Below are positions 1 to 8,102 of a stretch of DNA of 64,000 bases, piece by piece. Each line of letters starts with the position of its first letter. Positions within the stretch are counted from its first letter, which is position 1. The notes below the pieces were generated by a model. It did not search any database. It was not told where the DNA came from and saw only the letters and a list, made by a program, of their open reading frames with translations. Source of the stretch: Candidatus Bathyarchaeota archaeon (GTDB taxonomy: Archaea > Thermoproteota > Bathyarchaeia > Bathyarchaeales > Bathycorpusculaceae); NCBI GenBank assembly GCA_026014685.1, contig JAOZHW010000001.1, positions 124,001 to 188,000 of the forward strand, read 5' to 3'. A program made the position numbers and the translations under genes.

Positions 1-411
1 TTGATCCGTGCCTGCAGATGTGCCTGTAATCTGCCAGCTTGCGGTAGCGGTTCCAGTTGGTAGTGATCCAATATTGTAGGTTGGATTGGATACTGAAAAA
101 TGGTTATTCTGCGAGGACAAGGTTGCGGCTACATTTGACAACTGGGTATACTTTGGGGAATTGTTTATGTTTTGAAGCACAACGGTTACAGTTAATGTTT
201 GACCAACCTGAATAGATGAAGGAACATTGTTCTGAGCAGCGGTTTCAACGAAATCTATTTGCTGGTTATACGCGTTGCCATGGCAGCTGCTACATGGGTT
301 AGATGATATAGAGAAAGCAGGAGCTAGAAACAGAGAAGCAAATAACGTCAACATAACAGCTAATAGAATGTAGGAAAATCTATCATGAAAATATGTTCGA
401 TGACCACGCAT
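1..411 (-). CDS. Secreted protein with one CxxCH motif (5' part only)
   Basis: The reading frame starts at an ATG at 411 and runs off the left edge of the window, giving 137 residues. Residues about 14-35 form a hydrophobic signal peptide or anchor (ILLAVMLTLFASLFLAPAFS). Just after it comes CSSCH, the c-type heme attachment pattern CxxCH. The rest is Ser/Thr/Asn-rich with beta-type alternation, like an extracellular Ig-like or NEW3/CARDB-type domain. A TATA box lies about 50 bases upstream. The motif is seen directly; heme attachment is inference, because one CxxCH in a Cys-poor protein could also bind another metal. The C-terminus is not visible, so the family cannot be named. Confidence 0.75.
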   Translation of the reverse strand, partial: MRGHRTYFHDRFSYILLAVMLTLFASLFLAPAFSISSNPCSSCHGNAYNQQIDFVETAAQNNVPSSIQVGQTLTVTVVLQNINNSPKYTQLSNVAATLSSQNNHFSVSNPTYNIGSLPTGTATASWQITGTSAGTDQ

Positions 412-459
412 TTTGCCCGTCTCTATGGCTGTCCTGTTTCATTGAAATTAAAAGCCCCG

Positions 460-469
460 TTTTTATATG
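460..469 (-). promoter_or_regulatory. TATA box for the CxxCH protein gene
   Basis: Read on the minus strand this is ACATATAAAAACG, a good archaeal TATA match about 50 bases upstream of the ATG at 411, leaving room for a leader of about 25 bases. Confidence 0.5.
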
Positions 470-648
470 TTCTTGCAACAGCTGATTTTTGAAAAGAAGG
501 ACACAAATAGCAAAAATAAACATAGATGAGTTAGTAGCTCTTTATGCATCAGGTTTAATAGGTCATCTAAATATTGAAAACTAAACCTTAAACGAAAGCT
601 TTGATAAACATAACATCAATAAGTCACTTCAAAGGTGTCTATGTTCAT

Positions 649-1179
649 ATGCGATGCGAAGTTTGCGGTAGAAAAATCCACTCCGACCCCATACGAGCCA
701 ACATCGAAGGTGCAACCCTGACCGTTTGCGTCGAATGCTCCAAACACGGCAAAATCGTCTACGCAGACGCGGCGGCTTCGCAGCCCAGCCCAACCAAATC
801 CTACACCAAAATCCCAACGATTATGAAGAAGCCTCCAGTGGCGCAGGTGCAAATCACTACCGAACTTGTCGATGACTACGCCACTAAAATCCGTGTGGCA
901 CGCGAAAAACTGGGTTTCTCACATGAGGATTTAGGCAAAAAAATCAACGAAAAAGCCTCACTGCTACGGCACATTGAAACCGGCAAGGTAGCGCCTAATA
1001 ATCAGCTTGCAGGTCGTTTGGAGCATGCCCTAAAAATCAAGCTTATGGTTCCAATCGCAGATGAAAAAATCACGGCAGCAGTACCCCAGAAGGTGGCTGG
1101 TGAAGGTTTGACTTTGGGGGACCTCATCGATATGAGTAAAGCAGATGAGGAGGCTTCCAGCAAACGAAAGCCATCTTAG
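649..1179 (+). CDS. Multiprotein bridging factor 1 (MBF1) homologue
   Basis: A 176-residue protein with an N-terminal zinc ribbon (Cys3, Cys6, Cys27, Cys30) and a Cro/C1-type helix-turn-helix at about residues 75-130, the domain order of archaeal MBF1. MBF1 is a conserved factor linked to transcription and ribosome-associated functions. The ATG at 649 is preferred over the TTG at 601 because the zinc ribbon begins there and AAAGGTG lies 12 bases upstream. The Lys/Ser-rich tail overlaps the apparent 5' extension of the downstream hflX. It is first in a run of six information-processing genes on the same strand. Confidence 0.9.
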   Translation: MRCEVCGRKIHSDPIRANIEGATLTVCVECSKHGKIVYADAAASQPSPTKSYTKIPTIMKKPPVAQVQITTELVDDYATKIRVAREKLGFSHEDLGKKINEKASLLRHIETGKVAPNNQLAGRLEHALKIKLMVPIADEKITAAVPQKVAGEGLTLGDLIDMSKADEEASSKRKPS

Positions 1180-1190
1180 TCCAGCGACGA

Positions 1191-2432
1191 TTGAACCGTG
1201 AAGAATCCAGTTTACCTGAACTCAAGAGCTTAGCTCAAACAGCGGGCTACGTTATCGTCGGTGAAATGGAGCAGACAAGACGACCCGACGCACGCTACCA
1301 GATTGGTAAAGGCAAAGTGGAAGAACTCGCCAAGATGGTGCAAGAGTTAGGCGCTGAAAAAATAATTTTCGACAACCCTCTGCGGACACTCCAAAACTAC
1401 AACCTAGCCAAAGCCACCCGTGTCGAAGTCATGGATCGCTTCCAGCTTATCTTGGAACTCTTCAGAAGACGCGCCACCACAACAGAGGCGCAACTACAAA
1501 TTCAGCTAGCTACCTTGCAAAACGAGCTTAAGCATGCCCGAGAAAAAGTCCGCCTCTCCAAAGGCAGCGAACAACCCGGCTTCATGGGTTTAGGCGCCTA
1601 CGAAGCAGACGTTTACCGAGATGCAATAAAACTTCAGGTTCAAACCATACGCAAAAAACTTGCACGTATCCGAGAAAAGAGGGTTCTGCAGCGGGAAAGA
1701 CGCACAGAGTTAGGTTTCCTCACCGTTTCCTTGGCCGGGTATACGAGTTCAGGCAAAAGCACCCTCTTCAACGCATTAACAGCAGAAAACGCCTTAGTTG
1801 ACAAGTCCCTGTTTACTACATTATCGACGCAGACGCGTATGATAGAGTTTTCTAACCGCAAATTCCTTCTCACCGACACTGTGGGTTTCATCGACCGTTT
1901 ACCCATCGCGCTGATTGAGGCGTTCCACTCGACGCTGGAAGAAACCATATTCTCTGATTTAATCGTGCTCTTGGTTGATTTCAGTGAGCCTCTTGACACC
2001 ATCAAAAAGAAGAACAATGTGTGCCTTGACACAATTAACCGCCTTGGAGCCTCAGGCATTCCCATGGTAACTGCGCTTAACAAAATCGATCTCATCAAAC
2101 CCGAAGAACGCCTGCAGAAGCTTGAAGCCCTCAAGGGATACGTCAAAAACCCCATTATGCTCTCCGCGAAACGTCAAATCAACCTTGAAGAGCTAAAAAA
2201 ACACATCCTGCGCGTCCTCGAAAACTATCAAGCCGCCCAATTCAGCATACCTCTCTCAGGTAACGTGATGCCGTTTATTTCGTGGCTTCACCAGAAAGCA
2301 GATATCCACAAAGAAGAATTCACAAACGACTCCGTCAACGTAAGCTTTGAAGCTAACCCCTCGGTGATGGAGCAAGTGAAAAGGAAAGTGCAAGACCTCA
2401 ATGGAAAATTCCAACTCCCCCCCAAACAGTAA
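1191..2432 (+). CDS. hflX: HflX-family ribosome-associated GTPase
   Basis: HflX is a GTPase that binds the large ribosomal subunit. From the TTG at 1191 the protein is 413 residues: an N-terminal HflX domain, a Glu/Arg-rich helical region at about 85-170, then the G domain with G1 GYTSSGKST (183-191), G3 DTVGFI (229-234) and G4 NKID (297-300). The frame is open upstream, and codons 1167-1190 encode KAILVQRR, which resembles the usual first strand of HflX. No ATG, GTG or TTG lies between the stop at 1146 and 1191, so the true start may be non-canonical. The 3' end overlaps trm56 by 32 bases. Confidence 0.92.
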   Translation: MNREESSLPELKSLAQTAGYVIVGEMEQTRRPDARYQIGKGKVEELAKMVQELGAEKIIFDNPLRTLQNYNLAKATRVEVMDRFQLILELFRRRATTTEAQLQIQLATLQNELKHAREKVRLSKGSEQPGFMGLGAYEADVYRDAIKLQVQTIRKKLARIREKRVLQRERRTELGFLTVSLAGYTSSGKSTLFNALTAENALVDKSLFTTLSTQTRMIEFSNRKFLLTDTVGFIDRLPIALIEAFHSTLEETIFSDLIVLLVDFSEPLDTIKKKNNVCLDTINRLGASGIPMVTALNKIDLIKPEERLQKLEALKGYVKNPIMLSAKRQINLEELKKHILRVLENYQAAQFSIPLSGNVMPFISWLHQKADIHKEEFTNDSVNVSFEANPSVMEQVKRKVQDLNGKFQLPPKQ

Positions 2433-2988
2433 CCCCCATAAAATCGTGGTCCTACGTTGGGGGCACCGTGTGCAGCGAGATGTGCGGTTGACGACGCATG
2501 TGGCTTTGACTGCTCGGGCGTTGTGTGCTTCTGGGTTCATTCTTGCCGACACCACCGACCCCCACATCGAAGAGACCATAGCCAAAATCAGCAAAGCTTG
2601 GGGCGGCAACTTCCACTTCGAAATGGGCACACCTTGGAAAAAGGCGGTTAGGGAATGGAAAAACAAAGGCGGCATCATCGTACACCTAACCGCATACGGC
2701 GAAAATATCCAAACCAGCGACGTCATACAGCGAATCAAGGCACAGGGCAAAGATGTTATGCTGCTGGTTGGCAGCCAGAAGGTTCCAGGCGAATTCTACT
2801 CCGAAGAAGTATCAGACTTCAACGTTGCGGTGGGAAATCAGCCGCATTCGGAGTGTTCGGCGTTGGCGATTTTTTTGGATCGCTACTTTGAAGGCAAAGA
2901 ACTGGCTCAACCTTTCGAAAGAGCCAAAATCTCCATCGTACCTAAAGCGCGGGGTAAGCTAATTAAAACCTCAAAAGAAAAGAGTTAG
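2401..2988 (+). CDS. trm56: tRNA (cytidine-56 2'-O)-methyltransferase aTrm56
   Basis: This archaeal SPOUT methyltransferase adds the 2'-O-methyl group to C56 in the T-loop of tRNAs. The 195-residue product opens with KIVVLRWGHRVQRDVRLTTH, very close to the family's N-terminus, and carries the C-terminal SPOUT-knot signature around VAVGNQPHSECSALAIFLDR. The ATG at 2401 is the only start upstream of the conserved first strand, so the gene overlaps the 3' end of hflX by 32 bases, which implies coupled translation. The family is restricted to archaea. Confidence 0.92.
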   Translation: MENSNSPPNSNPHKIVVLRWGHRVQRDVRLTTHVALTARALCASGFILADTTDPHIEETIAKISKAWGGNFHFEMGTPWKKAVREWKNKGGIIVHLTAYGENIQTSDVIQRIKAQGKDVMLLVGSQKVPGEFYSEEVSDFNVAVGNQPHSECSALAIFLDRYFEGKELAQPFERAKISIVPKARGKLIKTSKEKS

Positions 2989-3051
2989 CTTCGCAAGAAG
3001 AGTTTTATTTTAGCAAGATGCAGTATTATGGTATCAAAAGGACTTTAGAGC

Positions 3052-3564
3052 ATGTTATCGACTATTGATGATTCAACCTTAACTAAGGTGGCTTTGGCGT
3101 TAGGTGAAGAAGACGCCGTTAAACTTATCGAGCACTTAAAAGGCGTAGACGAAATCACTGACGACGAAATCGCGAACAAAACAGGCATACGACTAAACAG
3201 TGTCAGAAAAATCCTCTACAAACTCTACGACCACTCACTAGTCAGCCTCCGCAGAACCCGCGACCCCAAAACAGGCTGGTTCATATTCCACTGGAAACTC
3301 CAACCTGACCAACTTGAAGGCTTCATTCTAAGCCAAAAACGCCGCGTACTCGAAAAGCTTAACGTACGGCTAGATTACGAAAAGAACCATGACTTCTACT
3401 ACTGCGGCAGCCAAGAATGCAAACGCATTCCCTTCGAAGAAGCAGTCGAACTAGTGTTTCACTGTAGTGGATGCGGCAAACCGTTGGTGCACTTTGCAAA
3501 CGAAGTTATGATTGAGCGGCTTTCTGCGAAAGTGGAAATTTTACGCAAGGAACTAGGCGAGTAA
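3052..3564 (+). CDS. tfe: Transcription factor E, alpha subunit (TFE)
   Basis: This 170-residue protein has an N-terminal winged helix (about 10-90) that helps open promoters with RNA polymerase, and a C-terminal zinc ribbon with Cys118, Cys123, Cys138 and Cys141. The first pair is spaced by four residues rather than two. Length and domain order fit archaeal TFE-alpha, the homologue of the TFIIE-alpha N-terminus. An AT-rich TATA-like stretch at about 3003-3012 suggests its own promoter. The HD gene begins one base after the stop codon. Confidence 0.92.
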   Translation: MLSTIDDSTLTKVALALGEEDAVKLIEHLKGVDEITDDEIANKTGIRLNSVRKILYKLYDHSLVSLRRTRDPKTGWFIFHWKLQPDQLEGFILSQKRRVLEKLNVRLDYEKNHDFYYCGSQECKRIPFEEAVELVFHCSGCGKPLVHFANEVMIERLSAKVEILRKELGE

Positions 3565-3565
3565 G

Positions 3566-4096
3566 GTGAGCAAGCGGCTTCCGAGCAGGGAGCAAGCCAT
3601 CCAGCTTCTCAAAGACCACAACTGCCCACCCCAAGTCATAAACCACTGCTTAGCCGTAACTCAGCTTGCGCTGGAAATCGGAAGTAAACTGCAGGCAAAA
3701 GGCGTCAAGGTCAATTTAGAATTGGTGGAAGCAGGTGCATTGCTGCATGACATTGGGCGCTCCAAGACTCACCATGTTGACCACTCATTGGTCGGTGCCC
3801 AAATTGCGCAGCAAATCGGTTTACCTCAATCTATAATTAACATCATAAAGCGGCATGTCGGCGCAGGCATCACTGAAGAAGAAGCCGAATGGCTCGGCTG
3901 GCCTAAAGACAGCTATATGCCTCAAACCATAGAAGAAAAAATCGTATGCTACGCAGACAAACGCATAGACCACGACAAAGTCGCGCCGATTGAAACCGAA
4001 ATCGAACGCCTCCAAAAGCAGGGTATGGCGGAAGCTGCAGAAAGAGTTAGAAACCTCCACAACGAAATAACACACCTATTAGGCGAAACCCCATGA
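3566..4096 (+). CDS. HD-domain metal-dependent phosphohydrolase
   Basis: A 176-residue protein of the small archaeal HDIG type (TIGR00295-like). His27, the His61-Asp62 pair in LLHDIGRSKTHHVDHS, His97 in KRHVGAG and an Asp in ADKRID are laid out as metal ligands. Such proteins hydrolyse phosphate esters, often nucleotides, but the substrate cannot be read from sequence. It starts with GTG one base after tfe and shares ATGA with the next gene, so tfe, this gene and the DUF2110 gene look like one operon. Confidence 0.8.
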   Translation: MSKRLPSREQAIQLLKDHNCPPQVINHCLAVTQLALEIGSKLQAKGVKVNLELVEAGALLHDIGRSKTHHVDHSLVGAQIAQQIGLPQSIINIIKRHVGAGITEEEAEWLGWPKDSYMPQTIEEKIVCYADKRIDHDKVAPIETEIERLQKQGMAEAAERVRNLHNEITHLLGETP

Positions 4097-4866
4097 CGAA
4101 CTTAACGTTATTTGTTAAGGCATTCAATGAAGGGCAACTTAGACAGGTAGATGAGCTTCTGCAAGAACAATTCAAAGACTTAGATGTAGAAGCCAAAGTT
4201 GTTGCCAATCCCGTCAGCAAGTGGGTTCAGGTTTTCCTCGAAGGCGAAGACGAAGTAATCGCGGCTGCTTACGCCCGAAAAGAGATTGGAACCTGCCCCG
4301 TCAGCCTCGACAACATCGAAGTCGGCTCTGTGCTGCGAGGTTATGTTTCAAAGGTTGATGAAAGCAGGGGACAGCTAACGGTGGATGTCGGGGTTTTTGA
4401 GCCAAAAGTTACTCAGGCAACTCTACCGCTGGTGACGTTGCGATCTCAACTCTCTACAGGCAAAGATGCGGGGCTTAAAGCAATCGGTGAAGCATACGGC
4501 ATCGCAGAAGGCATGCCAATCAGTGTCAAAGTTACCTCAAAAGAGGCGGAGAGCTTAACGGCTGAACTTTCCTCAGAGCAAGTGGAGAAGCTCAAAGGTT
4601 GGCAGCAATCTCTTCTGGATCGGCTAATCATTTTGCGTGCCCCTAAAGAGTTAGTTACCTCTACATTGGAGCGGACGCGTCTTGACCGTGATGTGATTGA
4701 TGTGGAGCAGTTGGGGTTTTTTGAGTTTGCTTTGACGTGCAAGTTGGGGACAGATGCGCGAGGTTTGGTTCCGCGGGTGGGTCGTTATATGCGGAATGCT
4801 GTTTTTGTGGTGTTTAATGCGGAGCGGAGCCTGATTTTTGTGGGTGGACAGGGATTAAGCTTATAA
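4093..4866 (+). CDS. DUF2110 family protein
   Basis: A 257-residue protein matching the archaeal DUF2110 family, which lies next to tfe in several archaeal genomes (recalled, not searched). The centre (VGSVLRGYVSKVDESRGQLTVDVG) looks like an OB-fold or S1-like strand set, followed by a helical part and a conserved C-terminal strand region (FFEFALTCKLG). No catalytic motif is apparent. The start overlaps the HD gene by ATGA. The context suggests a role in transcription or RNA metabolism, which is inference. Confidence 0.8.
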   Translation: MTNLTLFVKAFNEGQLRQVDELLQEQFKDLDVEAKVVANPVSKWVQVFLEGEDEVIAAAYARKEIGTCPVSLDNIEVGSVLRGYVSKVDESRGQLTVDVGVFEPKVTQATLPLVTLRSQLSTGKDAGLKAIGEAYGIAEGMPISVKVTSKEAESLTAELSSEQVEKLKGWQQSLLDRLIILRAPKELVTSTLERTRLDRDVIDVEQLGFFEFALTCKLGTDARGLVPRVGRYMRNAVFVVFNAERSLIFVGGQGLSL

Positions 4867-4931
4867 TTGGGTGCAGAATAGTTAGACGAATTAGTATAAT
4901 AAAATCTGTTAACTAGAAGGGAGAGGGGAAA

Positions 4932-5099
4932 ATTACACAAACAACAGACAGAGGAGACAATAGAAGAAAATACCGAATCGACATCGGCGCCTACGGCAGC
5001 ATAGGCATCGAAGCACCCACCAAAGAAGAATGCCTAGAACTCTTCAAAGAAGTCACCCGAACAAGGCGCGACTCGAGAATAGACGAAGCCATCAGATAA
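4932..5099 (+). CDS. Possible 55-residue protein with an ATT start
   Basis: An open frame ends at the TAA at 5097 and encodes a compact, charged mini-protein (RRKYRIDIGAYG, then APTKEECLELFKEVTR). It has no ATG, GTG or TTG. The best start is ATT at 4932, preceded by a purine-rich GGGAGAGGGG stretch at 4919-4928, and a TATA-like AGTATAATAAAA lies at about 4892. The codon pattern looks coding, but without a normal start it may be a remnant. No family recognised. Confidence 0.3.
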   Translation: MTQTTDRGDNRRKYRIDIGAYGSIGIEAPTKEECLELFKEVTRTRRDSRIDEAIR

Positions 5100-5157
5100 A
5101 ATCAGGGAACTGCAAACTACCGCTTCTATCCTCAGTCAAAGAAGTGTAGATTGCGGT

Positions 5158-5325
5158 TTAAAGCACGTCATGTTCCTCTTTACAGTGCGCTTCAAAGTCA
5201 GCTTTCGAGTCGTAGACTTCCTGGTCGATTGGACACTTGAATTTTTTATCTTTCGTTATTTCTGGTTTAGGCACGGTTACGCGTGGAGCGGTGCGTTTTA
5301 GGTTTTTCTGGTCATTTTTCGGCAT
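5158..5325 (-). CDS. 55-residue zinc-finger-like mini-protein
   Basis: ATG at 5325, stop at 5158, with a strong GGAGGTGA ribosome-binding site six bases upstream. The N-terminal half is basic and Pro-rich; the C-terminal half is finger-like: FKCPIDQEVY, then DFEAHCKEEH. The spacing resembles a C2H2 finger in which the second Cys is replaced by Asp (CPID) and His-Cys-x3-His closes the site. Zinc binding is inference. The ribosome-binding site and codon use support a real gene. Confidence 0.65.
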   Translation of the reverse strand: MPKNDQKNLKRTAPRVTVPKPEITKDKKFKCPIDQEVYDSKADFEAHCKEEHDVL

Positions 5326-5440
5326 CAAGTCACCTCCAACTGGACACTTGACTGCATAATTACCATTCCATGCGGGCAGACTGCTCTTAAGAATATGTGA
5401 CTGTACCCTTCCAGCAACAGCAAAAAGAAAAGAGGGAAAA

Positions 5441-5884
5441 TTAGGCAGCGATTTGGGTTTTGACTGCTTGTTTGCGGTGGTGAACGACTAAGCCGAGTGC
5501 AGCGCCTATGATAACGGGTATGGCGATGCCGATTGCAGCGAAAACCATTGAGTAGTCGGGGGTGGCTTGTGCGGATAGGAGGTTTGCGTCTTCAGCGCCC
5601 GGAACCATTGCTTTAGCGTCGTCGCCTTGGATAGTGTAAATTACGTCGTCACCATAGCCAACGGGGGTGTCAGGTGCGGTTGCGTTGCCATCACCTGAAG
5701 AAACATTGCCGTCGGCGGCTTTAGCTGCAGCGTCAGCGTCAACTGAGGGTTCAGGTAACGCTGAGGGGTCGGGTGCTGCTGGTTCGATGGTGCCTGTTTC
5801 CTGTGCTGACGCCACTGAAAAAAGGGCGCTACTTAGCAGGACGGCGGCTAATACGGATAGGGCTAGTTGGTTTGTTTTTTGCAT
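5441..5884 (-). CDS. Secreted or membrane-anchored Ala/Asp/Pro-rich protein
   Basis: A 147-residue protein with a signal peptide (residues 1-27, ending at SVASAQ), a low-complexity acidic Ala/Pro/Asp/Gly segment of about 80 residues, and a C-terminal transmembrane helix (about 113-135, MVFAAIGIAIPVIIGAALGL) followed by basic residues. The layout predicts a type I membrane protein facing outward. No enzymatic motif. It may be a small surface or cell-envelope stalk protein (inference). Confidence 0.7.
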   Translation of the reverse strand: MQKTNQLALSVLAAVLLSSALFSVASAQETGTIEPAAPDPSALPEPSVDADAAAKAADGNVSSGDGNATAPDTPVGYGDDVIYTIQGDDAKAMVPGAEDANLLSAQATPDYSMVFAAIGIAIPVIIGAALGLVVHHRKQAVKTQIAA

Positions 5885-6009
5885 GCTTTTTCCTCACGTT
5901 TAAGGTTGAACATGTGATGTGAGAAGTCGAATTTAGCACCAAGCATGCGAACAAGCCGTCCAAAAACTGGAACCAACAAAAAAGAGAGAAAAAAGGTGTT
6001 GTACTGGAC

Positions 6010-6369
6010 TTAGATGCCCAGTATTTGTAAGCTTAAGCCGATGCCTAAGCCGATCAGCGCCAGAATGAATACGATGACCATGAAGATGATGACCGCTACG
6101 ACCGCAATCGCGAAGGCTTTGAGCCAGCCGCAGTCAAAGAAGTGTTTGATTAGCCCCAGCCAGACAAAGAACATGATTATTGATGCGATTATGCCGCCGA
6201 TGAACCAGCCGATGACTGTGCCGATGATGATGCCTAACACGACGATCCAGATGGCGTCAGTGAATTTTGCTTTATCTTTGCCCGCTAAAGACCTGCCTAC
6301 AATCCACAAGATGGGTGCAATGACGATGATGGCAACGACTATCTGTATCAAAAGCCCAATAATATCCAT
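6010..6369 (-). CDS. Small four-helix integral membrane protein
   Basis: A 119-residue, almost entirely hydrophobic protein with about four membrane segments (about 4-25, 40-62, 63-80, 85-115), one charged loop (AGKDKAKFTD), and Gly-rich helices. No transporter signature is visible. A TATA-like TTTTAAAAAC at about 6402-6412 sits just upstream on this strand, consistent with a short leader. Function unknown. Confidence 0.7.
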   Translation of the reverse strand: MDIIGLLIQIVVAIIVIAPILWIVGRSLAGKDKAKFTDAIWIVVLGIIIGTVIGWFIGGIIASIIMFFVWLGLIKHFFDCGWLKAFAIAVVAVIIFMVIVFILALIGLGIGLSLQILGI

Positions 6370-6496
6370 GTTTGTTTCTCCAATAGTGTAATTGTAGAGA
6401 AGGGTTTTTAAAATAATCGCTCACCAAACAGGCGGTAACTCGATTTTAATTAAGCAGGGCCAAGTTCTACACAATTGTTTTTTAGAATTGCAGTGG

Positions 6497-6571
6497 TGGG
6501 CCGAGCCGGACTTGAACCGGCGACCTTTGGCTCGTAAAGCCAATGTCCTAACCAAGCTAGACGACCGGCCC
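6497..6571 (-). tRNA. tRNA-Val (anticodon UAC)
   Basis: Read on the minus strand, a complete cloverleaf is visible: acceptor GGGCCGG pairing with TCGGCCC, anticodon stem TTGGC/GCCAA around loop TTTACGA (anticodon TAC), and T-arm GCCGG-TTCAAGT-CCGGC. The discriminator is A and the CCA tail is encoded at 6494-6496. No intron is present. Confidence 0.95.
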
Positions 6572-6707
6572 ACATGGACGCTGAACTCATAGAGATTGCA
6601 AGGGTTAATATTAGAATTATGTTTCTTTCATCAATTATATGCGCCAGTTTTAGATGTATCTAACTGGGGGAAACCTGCGGAATAGGGTGGCTGCAGGAGT
6701 TAACAAA

Positions 6708-7322
6708 CTATACCTTCGTTTTAGTCAACAGTTTTTCTGCAAGTTGCAGTTCCTGAACAGTATTTATGTTCACTGCCAGTTCCTGCTGGTCTAAAACGTA
6801 GATGTCTTGGTCGAGCCATTCGTCGCCGTAACGTTTGCTACCGTCTATAACGTTTATACCGACTGGAACAACATCCTGCTCGCCTTCTTTGAAAGAATAA
6901 TCTATACACATGCCAAGCCGTGCTTTAGTCTCCAGTGGAACCGCCACCGTCAAGGCAGGTTTACCGCAACGCTCATACCTCATCAAAATGTCGTCGATCA
7001 TTTCGCCCTTCACAAGGGGTAAATCAGCCGCTATCGCCAAGAACACCCCCAGCTTTAACGTTTGCACGGTGTAGCCCATGTCGCTAACGTAGTCTTTACC
7101 CGGGGTCTCTATAACTTGGACGCCTAGTTGCCGCATTAAAGTGGTCGTTTTGGGGGTTGAGGTGGATGTGGCTACGATGATGCAGTCAACTTTTTTGGCT
7201 TGCTTCAAAGCCTCAAGGACGTATTCGATTACGGGTTTGCCGCAGACTTCGATGAGGGGTTTTTCTTGGGCAAGTTTCATGCGGGTGCCCTTGCCGCCTG
7301 CCATTACGAGAGCTACAACCAT
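6708..7322 (-). CDS. cobY: Adenosylcobinamide-phosphate guanylyltransferase CobY
   Basis: CobY is the archaeal replacement for the guanylyltransferase activity of bacterial CobU: it transfers GMP from GTP to adenosylcobinamide phosphate. The 204-residue product has the nucleotidyltransferase fold with the GTP-binding start VMAGGKGTRM (residues 6-15), the conserved EKPLIEVCGKPVIEYV, and a C-terminal NINTVQELQLAE segment typical of the family. The start overlaps the 3' end of cobS by 10 bases, and cobT-like lies further upstream, which confirms the pathway. Confidence 0.92.
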   Translation of the reverse strand: MVVALVMAGGKGTRMKLAQEKPLIEVCGKPVIEYVLEALKQAKKVDCIIVATSTSTPKTTTLMRQLGVQVIETPGKDYVSDMGYTVQTLKLGVFLAIAADLPLVKGEMIDDILMRYERCGKPALTVAVPLETKARLGMCIDYSFKEGEQDVVPVGINVIDGSKRYGDEWLDQDIYVLDQQELAVNINTVQELQLAEKLLTKTKV

Positions 7323-8095
7323 GCTACCACCGCCAACAGTACAACCACGCAGACCATCCGTGTTAACTCGTTTGTGGCGCCGAATACGTCTCCTGTGACC
7401 CCTTTGAAGTGTTTATGGGCTACTGCAACCATGGCTAATCCACAGATCACAGCAGCTAAGACTACAAAGACTCCTTTTAGCCATAACAGCGGCACAGCAA
7501 CAAGAAAAGAAACCGCAAGAGCCGCAACTAAACGCAGGGTTCCGCTTGTCCCATGCATGTGGGCGAGGAATGAAGTGTTCATACCTTGGTGAACGGATTT
7601 GCCTGCCCAAGCAGCCACCACCATAGCTAGTTTAGCGCATAACTCGACAACGATTAAGGCAGGGAAAATCAGCGGAACCGCCAAACCCGCAACTGTTACG
7701 GTTCTGCCCAGTTCTGTAAACGCAAATGCTGTAACAAGGTAAGTCATCAGGGTTAAGCCGATGGCACCTGCGCCCGTGAGCTGGTCATGCATGACAGCGA
7801 TTTTTTTCTCCGCATCACCATGTACCATGATGCCGTCGCCGAAATCCAGCAACCCATCAGCGTGATGCAGCCCCGTCATCCACAACAAAAGCGCCAACGC
7901 CAAAGCACCCACAACGATGCTGGGTAAGACTTGAAGCGCAACCCAACCAAACAAACCCGCCAGCAAACCCAAAAAAGCGCCGATTAGGGGGAAAGCCCAC
8001 ATGTTTTTGGCGCAGTCCGTGAGGAGGTTTTCGTCCATCTGCACTGGGAAAACGGTTAAGAAAGAAAGAAGATTCTTAAGTTGCTTAAGGGCCAA
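7313..8095 (-). CDS. cobS: Adenosylcobinamide-GDP ribazoletransferase CobS
   Basis: CobS joins adenosylcobinamide-GDP to the alpha-ribazole nucleotide at the membrane, the last condensing step of cobalamin assembly. The 260-residue protein has about six to seven transmembrane helices and the family signature HADGLLDFGDGIMVHG (about 78-93), followed by KKIAVMHDQLTGAGAIG. The start is TTG at 8095, seven bases after the cobT-like stop, within a four-gene minus-strand operon (Dph6-like, CobT-like, CobS, CobY). Confidence 0.92.
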   Translation of the reverse strand: MALKQLKNLLSFLTVFPVQMDENLLTDCAKNMWAFPLIGAFLGLLAGLFGWVALQVLPSIVVGALALALLLWMTGLHHADGLLDFGDGIMVHGDAEKKIAVMHDQLTGAGAIGLTLMTYLVTAFAFTELGRTVTVAGLAVPLIFPALIVVELCAKLAMVVAAWAGKSVHQGMNTSFLAHMHGTSGTLRLVAALAVSFLVAVPLLWLKGVFVVLAAVICGLAMVAVAHKHFKGVTGDVFGATNELTRMVCVVVLLAVVAWL

Positions 8096-8102
8096 CCGTG
8101 TC

